Assembly: GCA_963849605.1 (NCBI GenBank)
Contig: CAWKHX010000002.1
Span: 620,001 to 684,000, forward strand
Length of the DNA: 64,000 nucleotides
Origin: DASPHG01 sp963849605
GTDB taxonomy: Bacteria > Actinomycetota > Thermoleophilia > Solirubrobacterales > Thermoleophilaceae
Direction: 5' to 3'
Shown one piece after another: positions 25,914 to 34,033 of this stretch (position 1 is its first letter; each line of letters starts with the position of its first letter). The translations under genes and the position numbers were made by a program. The notes under the pieces are model-generated. The model was not told the DNA's origin. It worked only from the letters and a program-made list of their open reading frames with translations, and ran no database searches.

Positions 25914-26230
25914 GCGGCTTTCCGGCGCGCGGGCGGCCGTGCGCCCTGGCGTGTGTTGCGCTTGACGATCGCGGTCCGCTTGGCGGACGTCCTGCGCGGC
26001 ACGCGCATCCCCGACGCGAGGTCCCACACGACGTCGGCCTCGTCGCAACCCTGCGCGCGCGCAAGCTCCGCCACGCGGTCCCACGGCAGCTCGGCCTCAG
26101 GCAGCTCGTCCCACCGGGACAGGTCGAGCGCCTCGTATGCACCGGCGAGCGACGGGCCGACCTCCCCCTGAGCGGCGATCAAGGCCTTCAACGCGTCTCG
26201 CTGCGAATCCGTCAGCCTGGTGACCCACAT
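25910..26230 (-). CDS. Hypothetical basic-tailed protein
   Basis: 106 residues from ATG 26230 (GGAGG nine bases upstream). The first ~70 residues are acidic and helical (LTDSQRDALKALIAAQGEVGPSL, then DRVAELARAQGCDEADVVWDLAS); the last ~35 are lysine/arginine-rich (RRTSAKRTAIVKRNTRQGARPPARRK), so the tail may bind nucleic acid. Not recognised. Its end overlaps the convergent dehydrogenase by four bases. Confidence 0.55.
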   Translation of the reverse strand: MWVTRLTDSQRDALKALIAAQGEVGPSLAGAYEALDLSRWDELPEAELPWDRVAELARAQGCDEADVVWDLASGMRVPRRTSAKRTAIVKRNTRQGARPPARRKAA

Positions 26231-26273
26231 ACGGCAAGACCTCCATCGGAGAGGAGCTGCTTGCCAATCGAAG

Positions 26274-27632
26274 TTAGTCCCCCTCGCGGACGGACTCCTC
26301 GTCGCTCTCACGGCGTTTGCGGCCGTTCCGCGAATCCGGTTCGTGATCCCTGATTCGCACGGCCTCGACTCGGTTCTCGCGCACGGCCTCGACGCGCAGC
26401 GAGTACCCGTTCGCGCGCACCATGTCGCCGCGCTTCGGCAACCGCCCGAGCTCGCCGAAGACGAAGCCGCCGACCGAGTTGTACGCCTCGCTGTCGGCCT
26501 CCAGCGCGATGCCGTAATCGATCAGGTCGGTGATCGGAACGTGGCCGCGCACGAACCAGTCGCCGTTCGCGAGCCGGCGGACTGCGCCACCCGCCGGATC
26601 GGTCTCGTCCGTGATCTCGCCGACCACCTCCTCGACGATGTCCTCGACGGTGACTATGCCCTCGGTGCGGCCGTACTCGTCGACGACCACAGCCATCGTC
26701 GCGCGCTCGCGCTGGAGGTCGGCGAGCAGGTCGTCGAGCGGTTTCGTCTCGGGGACGATCGGCGCGTCCTTGACCGCGGAGAGGATCGGCGCGTCCGGGC
26801 CGTCGTTCATCAGGATGCGCACGAGCGAGTTCGCGTGGACGATCCCCTTGATCCGGTCCGTGTTGCCGTTCTCGGTCACGAGCAGCCGCGTGTGCCCCGA
26901 CGACACGCACCGGCGCAGCGCGGTCTGGACTTCCTCCGACGTGTCCACGGTGACCACCGCCGGTATCGGCGTCATCACCTGGCGCGCCTCCTGCTCGTGC
27001 AGGTGGAAGACGCCCGAGAGCATTCCGGCCTCGCCCGGGTCGAGCACGCCGCCGTGGGCGCTCTGGGCGATCAACAGCTTCAGGTCCTCGGCGCTCGAGG
27101 CCTCCTCGAGCTCGGCCTCCGGGTTGACCCCGATCGCGCGGAGGATGCCGTTCGAAACCGAGTTGAGCCCGGCGACGCCCGGCCTGAATACCACGTAGAA
27201 GAACTGCAGCGGCGCCGCGACGCGACGCGCGACCGCCTCCGGGTGCACGATCGAGAAGATCTTCGGCACCTGCTCGCCGAGCGTGATGTGCAGGCTGGTC
27301 GTGATCAGGTACGCGAGCACGAACGAGATCGCGAGCGACACCCCGTGCGGGACGCTGTCACCGAATATGTCCTCGAGCAGGTTCGCGATCGCCGGCTCGC
27401 CGAGGAAGCCGATCCCAATCGACGCGAGCGTGATGCCGAGCTGGCAGGCCGCGAGGTACGAGTTCATCTCGTCCATCTGCTGAATGACGCGCGCCGCCCG
27501 CCGGTCGCCCTCGTCCGCCATCTGCTCGAGCCTCGAGCGGCGGGAGCGGACGAGCGCGAACTCGGCGGCCACGAACAGCCCGTTCAGGGCGACCAGCATC
27601 GCGACCGCGAGGAGCAGCAGGACGTAGGTCAT
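26274..27632 (-). CDS. CNNM/CorC-HlyC family protein (DUF21, CBS pair, CorC-HlyC)
   Basis: 452 residues. DUF21/CNNM membrane domain (1-190) with three or four helices and the conserved LGEQVPK motif; a CBS pair (~210-330, including RLLVTENGNTDRIKGIVH and MAVVVDEYGRTEGIVTVEDIVEEVVGEI); and a C-terminal CorC_HlyC domain (~345-430). Members export or sense Mg2+/Co2+. ATG 27632 has no Shine-Dalgarno sequence and overlaps the stop of a 17-codon leader ORF (ATGA), so translation is probably coupled to the leader. Confidence 0.9.
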   Translation of the reverse strand: MTYVLLLLAVAMLVALNGLFVAAEFALVRSRRSRLEQMADEGDRRAARVIQQMDEMNSYLAACQLGITLASIGIGFLGEPAIANLLEDIFGDSVPHGVSLAISFVLAYLITTSLHITLGEQVPKIFSIVHPEAVARRVAAPLQFFYVVFRPGVAGLNSVSNGILRAIGVNPEAELEEASSAEDLKLLIAQSAHGGVLDPGEAGMLSGVFHLHEQEARQVMTPIPAVVTVDTSEEVQTALRRCVSSGHTRLLVTENGNTDRIKGIVHANSLVRILMNDGPDAPILSAVKDAPIVPETKPLDDLLADLQRERATMAVVVDEYGRTEGIVTVEDIVEEVVGEITDETDPAGGAVRRLANGDWFVRGHVPITDLIDYGIALEADSEAYNSVGGFVFGELGRLPKRGDMVRANGYSLRVEAVRENRVEAVRIRDHEPDSRNGRKRRESDEESVREGD

Positions 27633-27682
27633 AGGAGGCCCCCGAGGGGGCGGCTACTTCGAGACGAGTCGTCGTCGCTCAT
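27629..27682 (-). CDS. 17-residue leader ORF upstream of the CNNM gene
   Basis: Codons read M-S-D-D-D-S-S-R-S-S-R-P-L-G-G-L-L-stop. TGA overlaps the CNNM ATG (ATGA). The ATG at 27682 lies only about nine bases after the predicted transcription start, so the leader is nearly leaderless. Three aspartates follow immediately after MS, and the 3' half is folded in a CG hairpin. Acidic N-terminal stretches cause Mg2+-dependent ribosome destabilisation in the mgtL class of leaders; whether that applies here is inference. Too short to show by homology. Confidence 0.5.
   Translation of the reverse strand: MSDDDSSRSSRPLGGLL
27638..27651 (-). promoter_or_regulatory. Hairpin within the leader ORF, just before the CNNM start
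   Basis: GCCCC-CTCG-GGGGC (or a six-pair variant with a two-base loop). It ends six bases before ATG 27632 and replaces any ribosome-binding site. A ribosome translating the leader would melt it, fitting translational coupling. Confidence 0.5.
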
Positions 27683-27697
27683 GCGCGGAGGGCCGAA

Positions 27698-27706
27698 ACG
27701 CTAGCA
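27698..27706 (-). promoter_or_regulatory. Extended -10 promoter of the leader ORF-CNNM transcript
   Basis: TGC-TAGCGT on the minus strand; the hexamer is 27703-27698. Expected start near 27691, giving a leader of about nine bases to the small ORF. Confidence 0.5.
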
Positions 27707-27719
27707 CCCGTTTGGAGCG

Positions 27720-29438
27720 TCACCCGTGGACGACCTTCAGCCCGCCGCCCTTCTTGGGCACGTACCGCTCGCCCAGGAAGCGCCCCGGCGCGCGGTGCCT
27801 GAAGCCCTCGGGCCGCCGCGGGAGGCCGAGGTCGTGAGCGCGCGCGGTCAGCTGCTCGGCGGCCCGTTCGCAGACGGCCGCGATCGTGAGCGACGGGTTC
27901 ACGCCGAGCGAGGTCGGGATCGCCGACGAGTCCATGCAGAACAGCCCCTCGTTGCCGAACGCCTCGCAGCGGTGGTCCACCACGCCGAACTCGGTGGACT
28001 CAGCCATCCGGCAGCCCCCGAGGGGGTGCGACGCGTAGCCGCCCTGGGTCTCGGTCAGCTTCATGAACCGCCCGAGCCCGTTGCGCTCGGCGATCCGCTT
28101 CATCGCGGCGTTCGCCGACTCGCGCACGCGGATCGACGCCTCCGACAGCGTGTAGTCGAACAGCCCGATCGCGACCGGGCCCGAGTTCGGCCGCACCGCG
28201 CCGCCGCCGGTGGGCGGCACCTCGTAGAAGCGGCCGTCGTGTGTGTCCTCGACCATCGCGAGCAGCTCGATCCGGTTGTTCCATGTCGAGATCGCGCGCT
28301 TCTTCTGCACGCCCCACCACGAGGGCTCGCCGCCGGGCGCGCGGCCGTCGTCGTAGAGGAAGTTCGTGAGCGACGAGAGGAAGATCTCCTGGAGCGTGAA
28401 GCGGGTGCCGTCGTGGCGATGCGCGCGCCGCCCGTGCCAGAAGTCGTACGTCATCGTCGTGATCGGCCGGCCCTTGTAGAACTGGCCGTAGCCGGGCAGC
28501 CCGAGCACGTCGCGGATCTTCTTCGGGTCGTATTCGACCGCCGCGACGTGGTCGCCGTTGATCCCGAGATGGCGCCCGAGGCGACCGGACAGCGACGGCA
28601 GGTCCGAGCGCGAGCGCATCAGGATCGGCGGGTTCCCCATCGCGCCCGCGGCCAGGATCAGGACCTTGCACTCGATCTCCTCCTGCTCGCCGGTCGGCTG
28701 CCGGCTCGGCTCGTCGCCCTCCCAGTCGAGGACGGAGACGGTCACGACGTAGCGATAGCCGTCGGCGGTCGAACGGCGAACGCTCTGGACCTCGCGGGCT
28801 GGCCGCACGCTCACGCCGGCGTGCTCGGCGGCACCGAGGTAGTTGGTGTTGACGGTGTTCTTCGCGCCGTAGATGCAGCCCGTGTGGCACCACTTGACGT
28901 TCTGGCACAGCTCCAGGTCGATCGCGCACGGGACGCGGTCGCAGGTGTAGCCGGCGGCGTTGAGCGTCGCCGCCCAGAGGCCGCCCGACTTCGACACCTG
29001 GTTCCACCGCGGGCGCTCCACTCGCAGCGCGCGCTCGGCCCGGCGGTAGAACGGGTTCAGCGCCGTGCGCGAGAGCTCCTTCGGCCACATCCGCCGCTCG
29101 GGGCCGTCGTCCGGATGGTGGTCGCGGCGCTCGAACGTCTCGCGCGGCGCGCGGAGGCTGGCGGCGAGGTAGAGGTTGGACCCGCCGCCAACGCCGTTCG
29201 CGACGACGACCTGCGCGCCGGTCCCCTGGGTCGACTGGATCAGGCTGTAGATGTTCGAGAGGTGGCCGATGTACATCGACTGCTTGAAGTCGGTGTGCTT
29301 GAACCGCGGGCCGCGCTCGAGCACGAGGATGTTCTTCGGGTCCACGTCCGCCGCGCGATAGAGCTCCGCGAGGCGCCACGCGGCGATCGAGCCACCGAAG
29401 CCCGATCCGACGATGCAGACGTCGACGCGCTCGGCCAT
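27720..29438 (-). CDS. GMC-family oxidoreductase (cholesterol-oxidase-like)
   Basis: 572 residues. FAD-binding loop CIVGSGFGGSIAAWRL at 8-23, then GVGGGSNLYLAASLRAP (flavin contact) and LAAGAMGNPPILMRS. The C-terminal SLGVNPSLTIAAVCERAAEQL and SHPLGGCRM blocks contain the GMC active-site pattern. Substrates in the family are alcohols, sterols and sugars; which one here is open. Two bases separate it from the upstream Tat protein (29441), so they form a two-gene unit. No cytochrome c subunit is encoded nearby, so electrons may go to O2 or an unlinked acceptor. Confidence 0.85.
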   Translation of the reverse strand: MAERVDVCIVGSGFGGSIAAWRLAELYRAADVDPKNILVLERGPRFKHTDFKQSMYIGHLSNIYSLIQSTQGTGAQVVVANGVGGGSNLYLAASLRAPRETFERRDHHPDDGPERRMWPKELSRTALNPFYRRAERALRVERPRWNQVSKSGGLWAATLNAAGYTCDRVPCAIDLELCQNVKWCHTGCIYGAKNTVNTNYLGAAEHAGVSVRPAREVQSVRRSTADGYRYVVTVSVLDWEGDEPSRQPTGEQEEIECKVLILAAGAMGNPPILMRSRSDLPSLSGRLGRHLGINGDHVAAVEYDPKKIRDVLGLPGYGQFYKGRPITTMTYDFWHGRRAHRHDGTRFTLQEIFLSSLTNFLYDDGRAPGGEPSWWGVQKKRAISTWNNRIELLAMVEDTHDGRFYEVPPTGGGAVRPNSGPVAIGLFDYTLSEASIRVRESANAAMKRIAERNGLGRFMKLTETQGGYASHPLGGCRMAESTEFGVVDHRCEAFGNEGLFCMDSSAIPTSLGVNPSLTIAAVCERAAEQLTARAHDLGLPRRPEGFRHRAPGRFLGERYVPKKGGGLKVVHG

Positions 29439-29440
29439 CG

Positions 29441-30088
29441 CTACTTGAGGTAGCCCTTCTTGGTGAAGTCCCGCGCGAGCTTGCGCCCATACGAGTAGCG
29501 CCGGTAGCCCTGCGGCGCGGCGCCGGGATAGCCCATGACGCGGTAGCCGGAGGCGTTCTTCGACGTGCCCGTCTCGTGGACCGCGGCGGCGCAGAACGCG
29601 GTGAAGGGGACCGCGGCTGCGGCCTCGTAGAGCACGCGGTCGGGGTTGTCGAAGGAGAGCGCCTGCAGCAGGACGGCGCTGCGCTGCTCGAAGTCGAGCC
29701 CAAGGAACGGCCCGCCCTGCTGCAGCGAGCGCGTGCTGAGGTCGGCGAGAAACGCCGGCTCGAGCGCGTCGAACCCCGTCAGCGGGTGGTGGTAGAGCCG
29801 CATCACGTCCGCCTCGACGGCGCCGGGCTCGTCGTCGACGCCGGCGATCGCGTCCGGATGGATCTCGTCACCGAGGTCGGTCGTGGCCGCCTTGCGCCCC
29901 GGGATGATCGTGTCGGCGAACGCCTGCATCGTCGCCTCGTCGGTGGGCACCGCGGCGAGCGCCGGATCGGCGGCGAGGATGCGCTCGGCGACGGGGACCG
30001 CCGACGCGATCAGCGCCGCGGCGCCGAGCACGCTCGTGTCGCGCAGGAAGTCCCTGCGCGAGAGCCCGAGTCCGACCGGGCCCTTCAT
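29441..30088 (-). CDS. Twin-arginine exported partner of the GMC oxidoreductase (DUF5987-like)
   Basis: 215 residues. Tat signal SRRDFLRD at residues 10-17 followed by a hydrophobic stretch (SVLGAAALIASAVPV), then a helical domain with FADTIIPGRKAATTDLGDEIHPDA and a Tyr-rich C-terminus. This resembles gluconate-2-dehydrogenase-subunit-3/DUF5987 proteins found beside GMC enzymes, where the small subunit carries the partner out in folded form. Directly upstream of the GMC gene. Confidence 0.75.
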   Translation of the reverse strand: MKGPVGLGLSRRDFLRDTSVLGAAALIASAVPVAERILAADPALAAVPTDEATMQAFADTIIPGRKAATTDLGDEIHPDAIAGVDDEPGAVEADVMRLYHHPLTGFDALEPAFLADLSTRSLQQGGPFLGLDFEQRSAVLLQALSFDNPDRVLYEAAAAVPFTAFCAAAVHETGTSKNASGYRVMGYPGAAPQGYRRYSYGRKLARDFTKKGYLK

Positions 30089-30358
30089 CTAGGCCACGGA
30101 GTCGATCTTCGCCGCAAGCTCGAAGTCGTTTTCGGTGATCCCGCCCTCGGAGTGCGTCGAGAGCGACACGTTCACCTTGTTCCATGAGATCGCCAGGTCG
30201 GGGTGGTGGTTCATCTCCTCGGCGATCGGCGTGAGCCGATTCACGAAGTCGACCGACCCCACGAAGTTCGCGAACTCGAACTCTCGTGTGAGCGCGTCTC
30301 CTTCCCGCTCCCACCCGCCCATCTTCGACAGCCGATCCTTAACCTCGTCATCAGTCAT
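30089..30358 (-). CDS. phhB: 4a-hydroxytetrahydrobiopterin dehydratase (pterin carbinolamine dehydratase)
   Basis: 89 residues. The signature EEMNHHPDLAISWNKVNVSLSTH (paired His plus H) is the active site of PCD/DCoH proteins, which dehydrate the 4a-hydroxypterin made by phenylalanine hydroxylase. The partner phhA lies 30 kb away at 60227-61120, in an operon with no phhB of its own. ATG 30358 overlaps the ATG of the divergent btuF-like gene inside CATG; an upstream ATG at 30364 would add MR. Confidence 0.9.
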   Translation of the reverse strand: MTDDEVKDRLSKMGGWEREGDALTREFEFANFVGSVDFVNRLTPIAEEMNHHPDLAISWNKVNVSLSTHSEGGITENDFELAAKIDSVA

Positions 30359-31247
30359 GCGCATAGCAAGCCTCGTTCCCTCCGCTACCGAGACGCTGTT
30401 CGCGCTCGGACTCGGCCCCGACGTCGTCGGGGTCACTCACGAGTGCGATTATCCGCCAGAGGCCGCAGAGCTGCCGCACCTGACGCGCACGGTCATACCG
30501 GAGGGGCTCTCGACGGCGGAGATCGACGCCGCCGTGCGCGAGCGCACCGAGAAGGGCGAGCACCTCTACGAGCTGGACACGGAGCGGCTGCACGAGCTCG
30601 AGCCGGACCTCATCGTTACCCAGGCCCTCTGCGCTGTGTGCGCCGTCTCGATCGACGACGTGCGCGCCGTCGCGGAGGAGATCTCGTCGCACCCAGACGT
30701 CATCTCACTCGACCCGTTGACGCTCGGCGAGGTGCTGGCCGACGTGCGCCGCCTCGCGGAGGCCACCCACGACGAGGGTGCGGCGGACGAGTTGCTCGAC
30801 GAGGCCGCGGACCGGATCGACACGGTCCGGGGGCGGCTGGAGGGCGCACGCCCGCGCACGGTCGCGGCGCTCGAGTGGCTTGCCCCGCCGTTCATCGGCG
30901 GGCACTGGATCCCACAGCTGATCGAAATCGCGGGCGGCGTCGACCTGCTCGGCCTTCCCGGTGAGAAGTCGCGCACGGCGTCCTGGGACGAGGTCGCCGC
31001 GGTCGCACCCGAGGTGGTCGTGGTCATGCCGTGCGGGTTGGGCGTGAGCGAGGCGGCCGACGAGGCCCTCGACCACCACGACCGGCTTGCCGCCCTCGGC
31101 GCGCAGCGCATCGTCGCCGTGGACGCGTCGTCGTACTTCTCGCGGCCGTCGGCGCGCCTCGTGGACGGGCTCGAGATCCTCGCGCACGCCGTTCATCCCG
31201 ATCGCGCGCCGGACCTGCATCCGGGCGCGTCGGTCGTGGTCGGCTAG
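30357..31247 (+). CDS. Cobalamin-binding protein, BtuF-like periplasmic-binding fold
   Basis: 296 residues. MRIASLVPSATETLFALGLGPDVVGVTHECDYPPEAAELP is the N-terminus of the BtuF/cobalamin-binding family, and ALEWLAPPFIGGHWIPQLIEIAGGVDLLG the second lobe. There is no signal peptide, as in the cytosolic 'cobalamin-binding protein' group, so it may bind a corrinoid or metal chelate inside the cell rather than feed a transporter. No btuCD nearby. Start ATG shares CATG with the divergent phhB. Confidence 0.85.
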   Translation: MRIASLVPSATETLFALGLGPDVVGVTHECDYPPEAAELPHLTRTVIPEGLSTAEIDAAVRERTEKGEHLYELDTERLHELEPDLIVTQALCAVCAVSIDDVRAVAEEISSHPDVISLDPLTLGEVLADVRRLAEATHDEGAADELLDEAADRIDTVRGRLEGARPRTVAALEWLAPPFIGGHWIPQLIEIAGGVDLLGLPGEKSRTASWDEVAAVAPEVVVVMPCGLGVSEAADEALDHHDRLAALGAQRIVAVDASSYFSRPSARLVDGLEILAHAVHPDRAPDLHPGASVVVG

Positions 31248-32884
31248 CGCCGGGACGCCCGCACGCAGGGCTCGGCGCCGGGAACGGGCCGCGGCCCCCT
31301 GTCGCCGATCCGCCAACCGTCCTGGCCGGCGAACCGGGTCCCGTCCCAAGCCGCCGACAGGTCGCCGGCACGCGAGAGGCTCCGGATCGTGCCGCCCGTC
31401 TGCCCCTGCCAGGCGACCCGCATGTCGGCGTTGTAGAACGAGAGCGTGTCCTCCTGGGACTCGACGCCGACGCGGCGGACGTCGGCGGCGTGCCGGAACG
31501 CGCCGCCGCTCCCCGTCTCGAACAGAGCCGTCCCGGCGAACACGTGAACGCCATCGGCGCTGAAGTTGTCGAGCGCCATCTGGAAGCTGCCCGCGGCGAG
31601 GTCGCCGTCGAGGTTGAGCGTGACCCGGCCGCCGTTACGTGAGCTGATCGTCCGGTTCACGTTCGGAACCGGCTGCGACGACAGCGGTGCCGATCCGGGC
31701 GGTGTCCTGGTGCGACGCGCCTGCACGAGCGGCGGGACGGAACGCGGCCGCCGCCGGAGAAGGACCACGTGCTGACCGACCTCGGAGATCGCCGCGGCCG
31801 CCAGCTCGGTCCCGTCGGGCGACATCGAGCACGCGATAACGCGATAGGTCCCACGCCGCACGGGCTCGTTCAGCTTCTTGGCGATCGTGCGCCGGTTGCC
31901 CACGACCCGGCCGTGGAGCCCATACGTCGGATCGACCGCGAGCACGTCGCCGTTCCCGATCAGGGTGAGCTTCCGCTCCGCCAGCTCATCGTGGAGGGCC
32001 GGGGTCGCGGCGAAGCCGAGGAACGGCGGCACGGCGGGGCCGCCCACCATCGTCATGAACGCGGGATCGCGCGCGCGGGTGATGCCCGAGTAGAGCGCCT
32101 CGTTGTCCGGCGCGAGCACGGCTCCCTCGGCAAAGCCCTCGTCGTAGGTGACGCGGTTGCGCTTGCCGCTCTTCAGATCGAAGTAGTGGATGCTCACGTT
32201 CCCCATGCCCGCGCCGCGATCGGATGCGACATAGAGGCGCCTCCCGTCCGGGCTGAACGCGCGCGTCTCGTGCCACGCGAGGGCGCCCATCACCCGCCCG
32301 ACGTCCGGGTCGGTCGCGAGCGCCACGGGTAGAAGGTTGCGCGGCTCCACCAGCGCGCCGCCGCGCCAGTCGGCCATACAGACTTGGTGCACGAACCGGT
32401 TCAGGTATGTGAAGGCGACCTTCCGCCCGTCCGGTGAGAAGAAGGCCGCCCTGGCCTGCCCCGGGTGCGTCGGCAGGAGCCGCGTCATGCTGGTGAGCGT
32501 GACGGCCCACAGGTACGGGCCGCCGCCACCGGCCGCCGGTCCACTCGCTATCAGCACGCCTCCGTCGGGATGCCACGCGTTCCCCGCGAGCGTGAACCCG
32601 GGCGGTGTGACAGGGGCACGCGCACCGCTCGCCCGGTCGAGGATCTCGATGCCGTTCGGCGTCTCGAGTGCGATTTGAGCTCCGTCGGGCGAGAACGAGG
32701 CGAACGAGCAGGAGACCAGGATCGTCTTCACGTTGAACCGGTCGGGCGCGGCGAGGCAGTGGACCGAGTCGCGCGGCTGCTTCCTGCGGACGGCCGCGAG
32801 GGCGTCCGGCAGGGGCAGGCTCAGCGCGGCGCCGCCGACGGCGCCGGCCACCATCAGTTCGCGGCGGGAGAGAGTCCGGCTCAA
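31244..32884 (-). CDS. Tat-exported beta-propeller (WD40/PD40-like) protein
   Basis: 546 residues from TTG 32884. Twin-arginine signal SRRELMVAGAVGGAALSLPLPDALA, then PD40-like repeats: SFSPDGAQIALETP, AFFSPDGRKVAFTY, AFSPDGRRLYVASDRG and CSMSPDGTELAAAAI, about 80-150 residues apart, typical of a TolB-like propeller. A C-terminal region (~400-546) has no clear domain. Probably extracytoplasmic binding; no enzymatic motif. -10 TAGTCT nine bases before TTG overlaps the promoter of the divergent glycosyltransferase. Confidence 0.7.
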   Translation of the reverse strand: MSRTLSRRELMVAGAVGGAALSLPLPDALAAVRRKQPRDSVHCLAAPDRFNVKTILVSCSFASFSPDGAQIALETPNGIEILDRASGARAPVTPPGFTLAGNAWHPDGGVLIASGPAAGGGGPYLWAVTLTSMTRLLPTHPGQARAAFFSPDGRKVAFTYLNRFVHQVCMADWRGGALVEPRNLLPVALATDPDVGRVMGALAWHETRAFSPDGRRLYVASDRGAGMGNVSIHYFDLKSGKRNRVTYDEGFAEGAVLAPDNEALYSGITRARDPAFMTMVGGPAVPPFLGFAATPALHDELAERKLTLIGNGDVLAVDPTYGLHGRVVGNRRTIAKKLNEPVRRGTYRVIACSMSPDGTELAAAAISEVGQHVVLLRRRPRSVPPLVQARRTRTPPGSAPLSSQPVPNVNRTISSRNGGRVTLNLDGDLAAGSFQMALDNFSADGVHVFAGTALFETGSGGAFRHAADVRRVGVESQEDTLSFYNADMRVAWQGQTGGTIRSLSRAGDLSAAWDGTRFAGQDGWRIGDRGPRPVPGAEPCVRASRR

Positions 32885-32892
32885 GGCCGAGT

Positions 32893-32899
32893 CAGACTA
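32893..32899. promoter_or_regulatory. Overlapping divergent -10 elements (propeller protein / glycosyltransferase)
   Basis: Minus-strand TAGTCT (32899-32894), nine bases before TTG 32884; plus-strand CAGACT (32893-32898), seven bases before CTG 32906. Five bases are shared. Confidence 0.4.
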
Positions 32900-32905
32900 A
32901 AAGAC

Positions 32906-34033
32906 CTGACGGCGACCATCCTGTTCCTCCACTCCTCCGCCGGCCGCTACGGGGCGGACCGTCAGCTGCTGGCGCTTGCGGCGGGTCTCGACCGCGAGCG
33001 GTTCACACCGGTCGCCGTGCTGCCGGAGCGCGGGGAGCTCGCCGAGCTGCTGGAGGGCGCCGGCGTCGAGACTGTCGTCGCCCCGCTCACCGTCTTGCGG
33101 CGGGCGGATCTCGGCCCGCGTGCCGCCGCCCGGCTGCTGCGCCCGGACGTCCGCGAGCTCGAGTCGCTGGCGCGGGCGCGCGGCGCGGCCCTCGTCCACT
33201 CCAACACGTCGGTGATCGTCTCCGGGCATCGGCTGGCCGGGAGGCTCGGCGTGCCGCACGTCCTGCACGTCCGCGAGCTGTACCCGCGCGTCGCCCTCGC
33301 GTGGCCCCTTTGGCGCCGGCGGCTGCTCGGGGCCGACCGGGTGCTCTGCGTCTCGCATGCCGTCGCGGCGCAGTTCTCTGGCTCCGAGAACGTCGCGGTC
33401 GTCCACGACGGCCTGGCACACGCGCCGCGGCGCGGCGAGCGATCGGCCGCGCGCGCGGCGCTCGGGCTCGATCAGGACACGTTCGCAGTCGCCGTCCTCG
33501 GCCGGGTGAGCGCGTGGAAGGGACAGGACGTGCTCGCCCGCGCGCTCGCCGAGCCGCCGCTCGCGTCGATCGGCGCCGTCGGGCTCGTCGCCGGGGCGCC
33601 GTGGCCGGGCGCCGAAGGCCCGCTCGCCGAGCTCGACCGGATGCGCGACACGCTGGGCCTGGGTGAGCGCCTGCGCATGCTCGGGTTCGAGGACGACCTC
33701 GACACGCTCCTGGGCGCGGTCGACGCCGTCGCCGTGCCCTCCACCAGGCCGGACCCGTTTCCGAACGCGGCGCTCGAGGCGGCGGCGGCGGGCGTTCCGG
33801 TCGTGGCCGCGGCTCACGGCGGGCTTCCGGAAATGGTCCGCGACGGCGATACCGGGCTGCTGGTCGAGCCCGGTTCGCCGCGCGCGCTGGCGTCGGCCCT
33901 GCGCTCGCTGGCCGACGACCCCGCCCGAGCGGCCGCGCTGGGCACCGCGGCCGCGGCCGACGTGACGTCGCGGTTCTCCGCCGAGCGGATGCTCGCGGCC
34001 GTCAACGCGCACTACGACCCGCTGCTGCGCTAG
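32906..34033 (+). CDS. Glycosyltransferase family 4 protein
   Basis: About 375 residues. GT-B fold: N-terminal FLHSSAGRYGADRQLLALAAGL, middle VHSNTSVIVSGHRLAGRLGVPHVLHVRELYPRV, and the C-terminal donor site GRVSAWKGQDVLARAL, FPNAALEAAAAGVPVVAAAHGGLPEMV with the E-x7-E. Start is uncertain: no ATG/GTG/TTG is available between the divergent promoter and the first conserved residues. CTG 32906, seven bases after a CAGACT hexamer, is the best candidate. The acceptor is unknown. The end overlaps the convergent rhomboid gene by four bases. Confidence 0.82.
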   Translation: MTATILFLHSSAGRYGADRQLLALAAGLDRERFTPVAVLPERGELAELLEGAGVETVVAPLTVLRRADLGPRAAARLLRPDVRELESLARARGAALVHSNTSVIVSGHRLAGRLGVPHVLHVRELYPRVALAWPLWRRRLLGADRVLCVSHAVAAQFSGSENVAVVHDGLAHAPRRGERSAARAALGLDQDTFAVAVLGRVSAWKGQDVLARALAEPPLASIGAVGLVAGAPWPGAEGPLAELDRMRDTLGLGERLRMLGFEDDLDTLLGAVDAVAVPSTRPDPFPNAALEAAAAGVPVVAAAHGGLPEMVRDGDTGLLVEPGSPRALASALRSLADDPARAAALGTAAAADVTSRFSAERMLAAVNAHYDPLLR

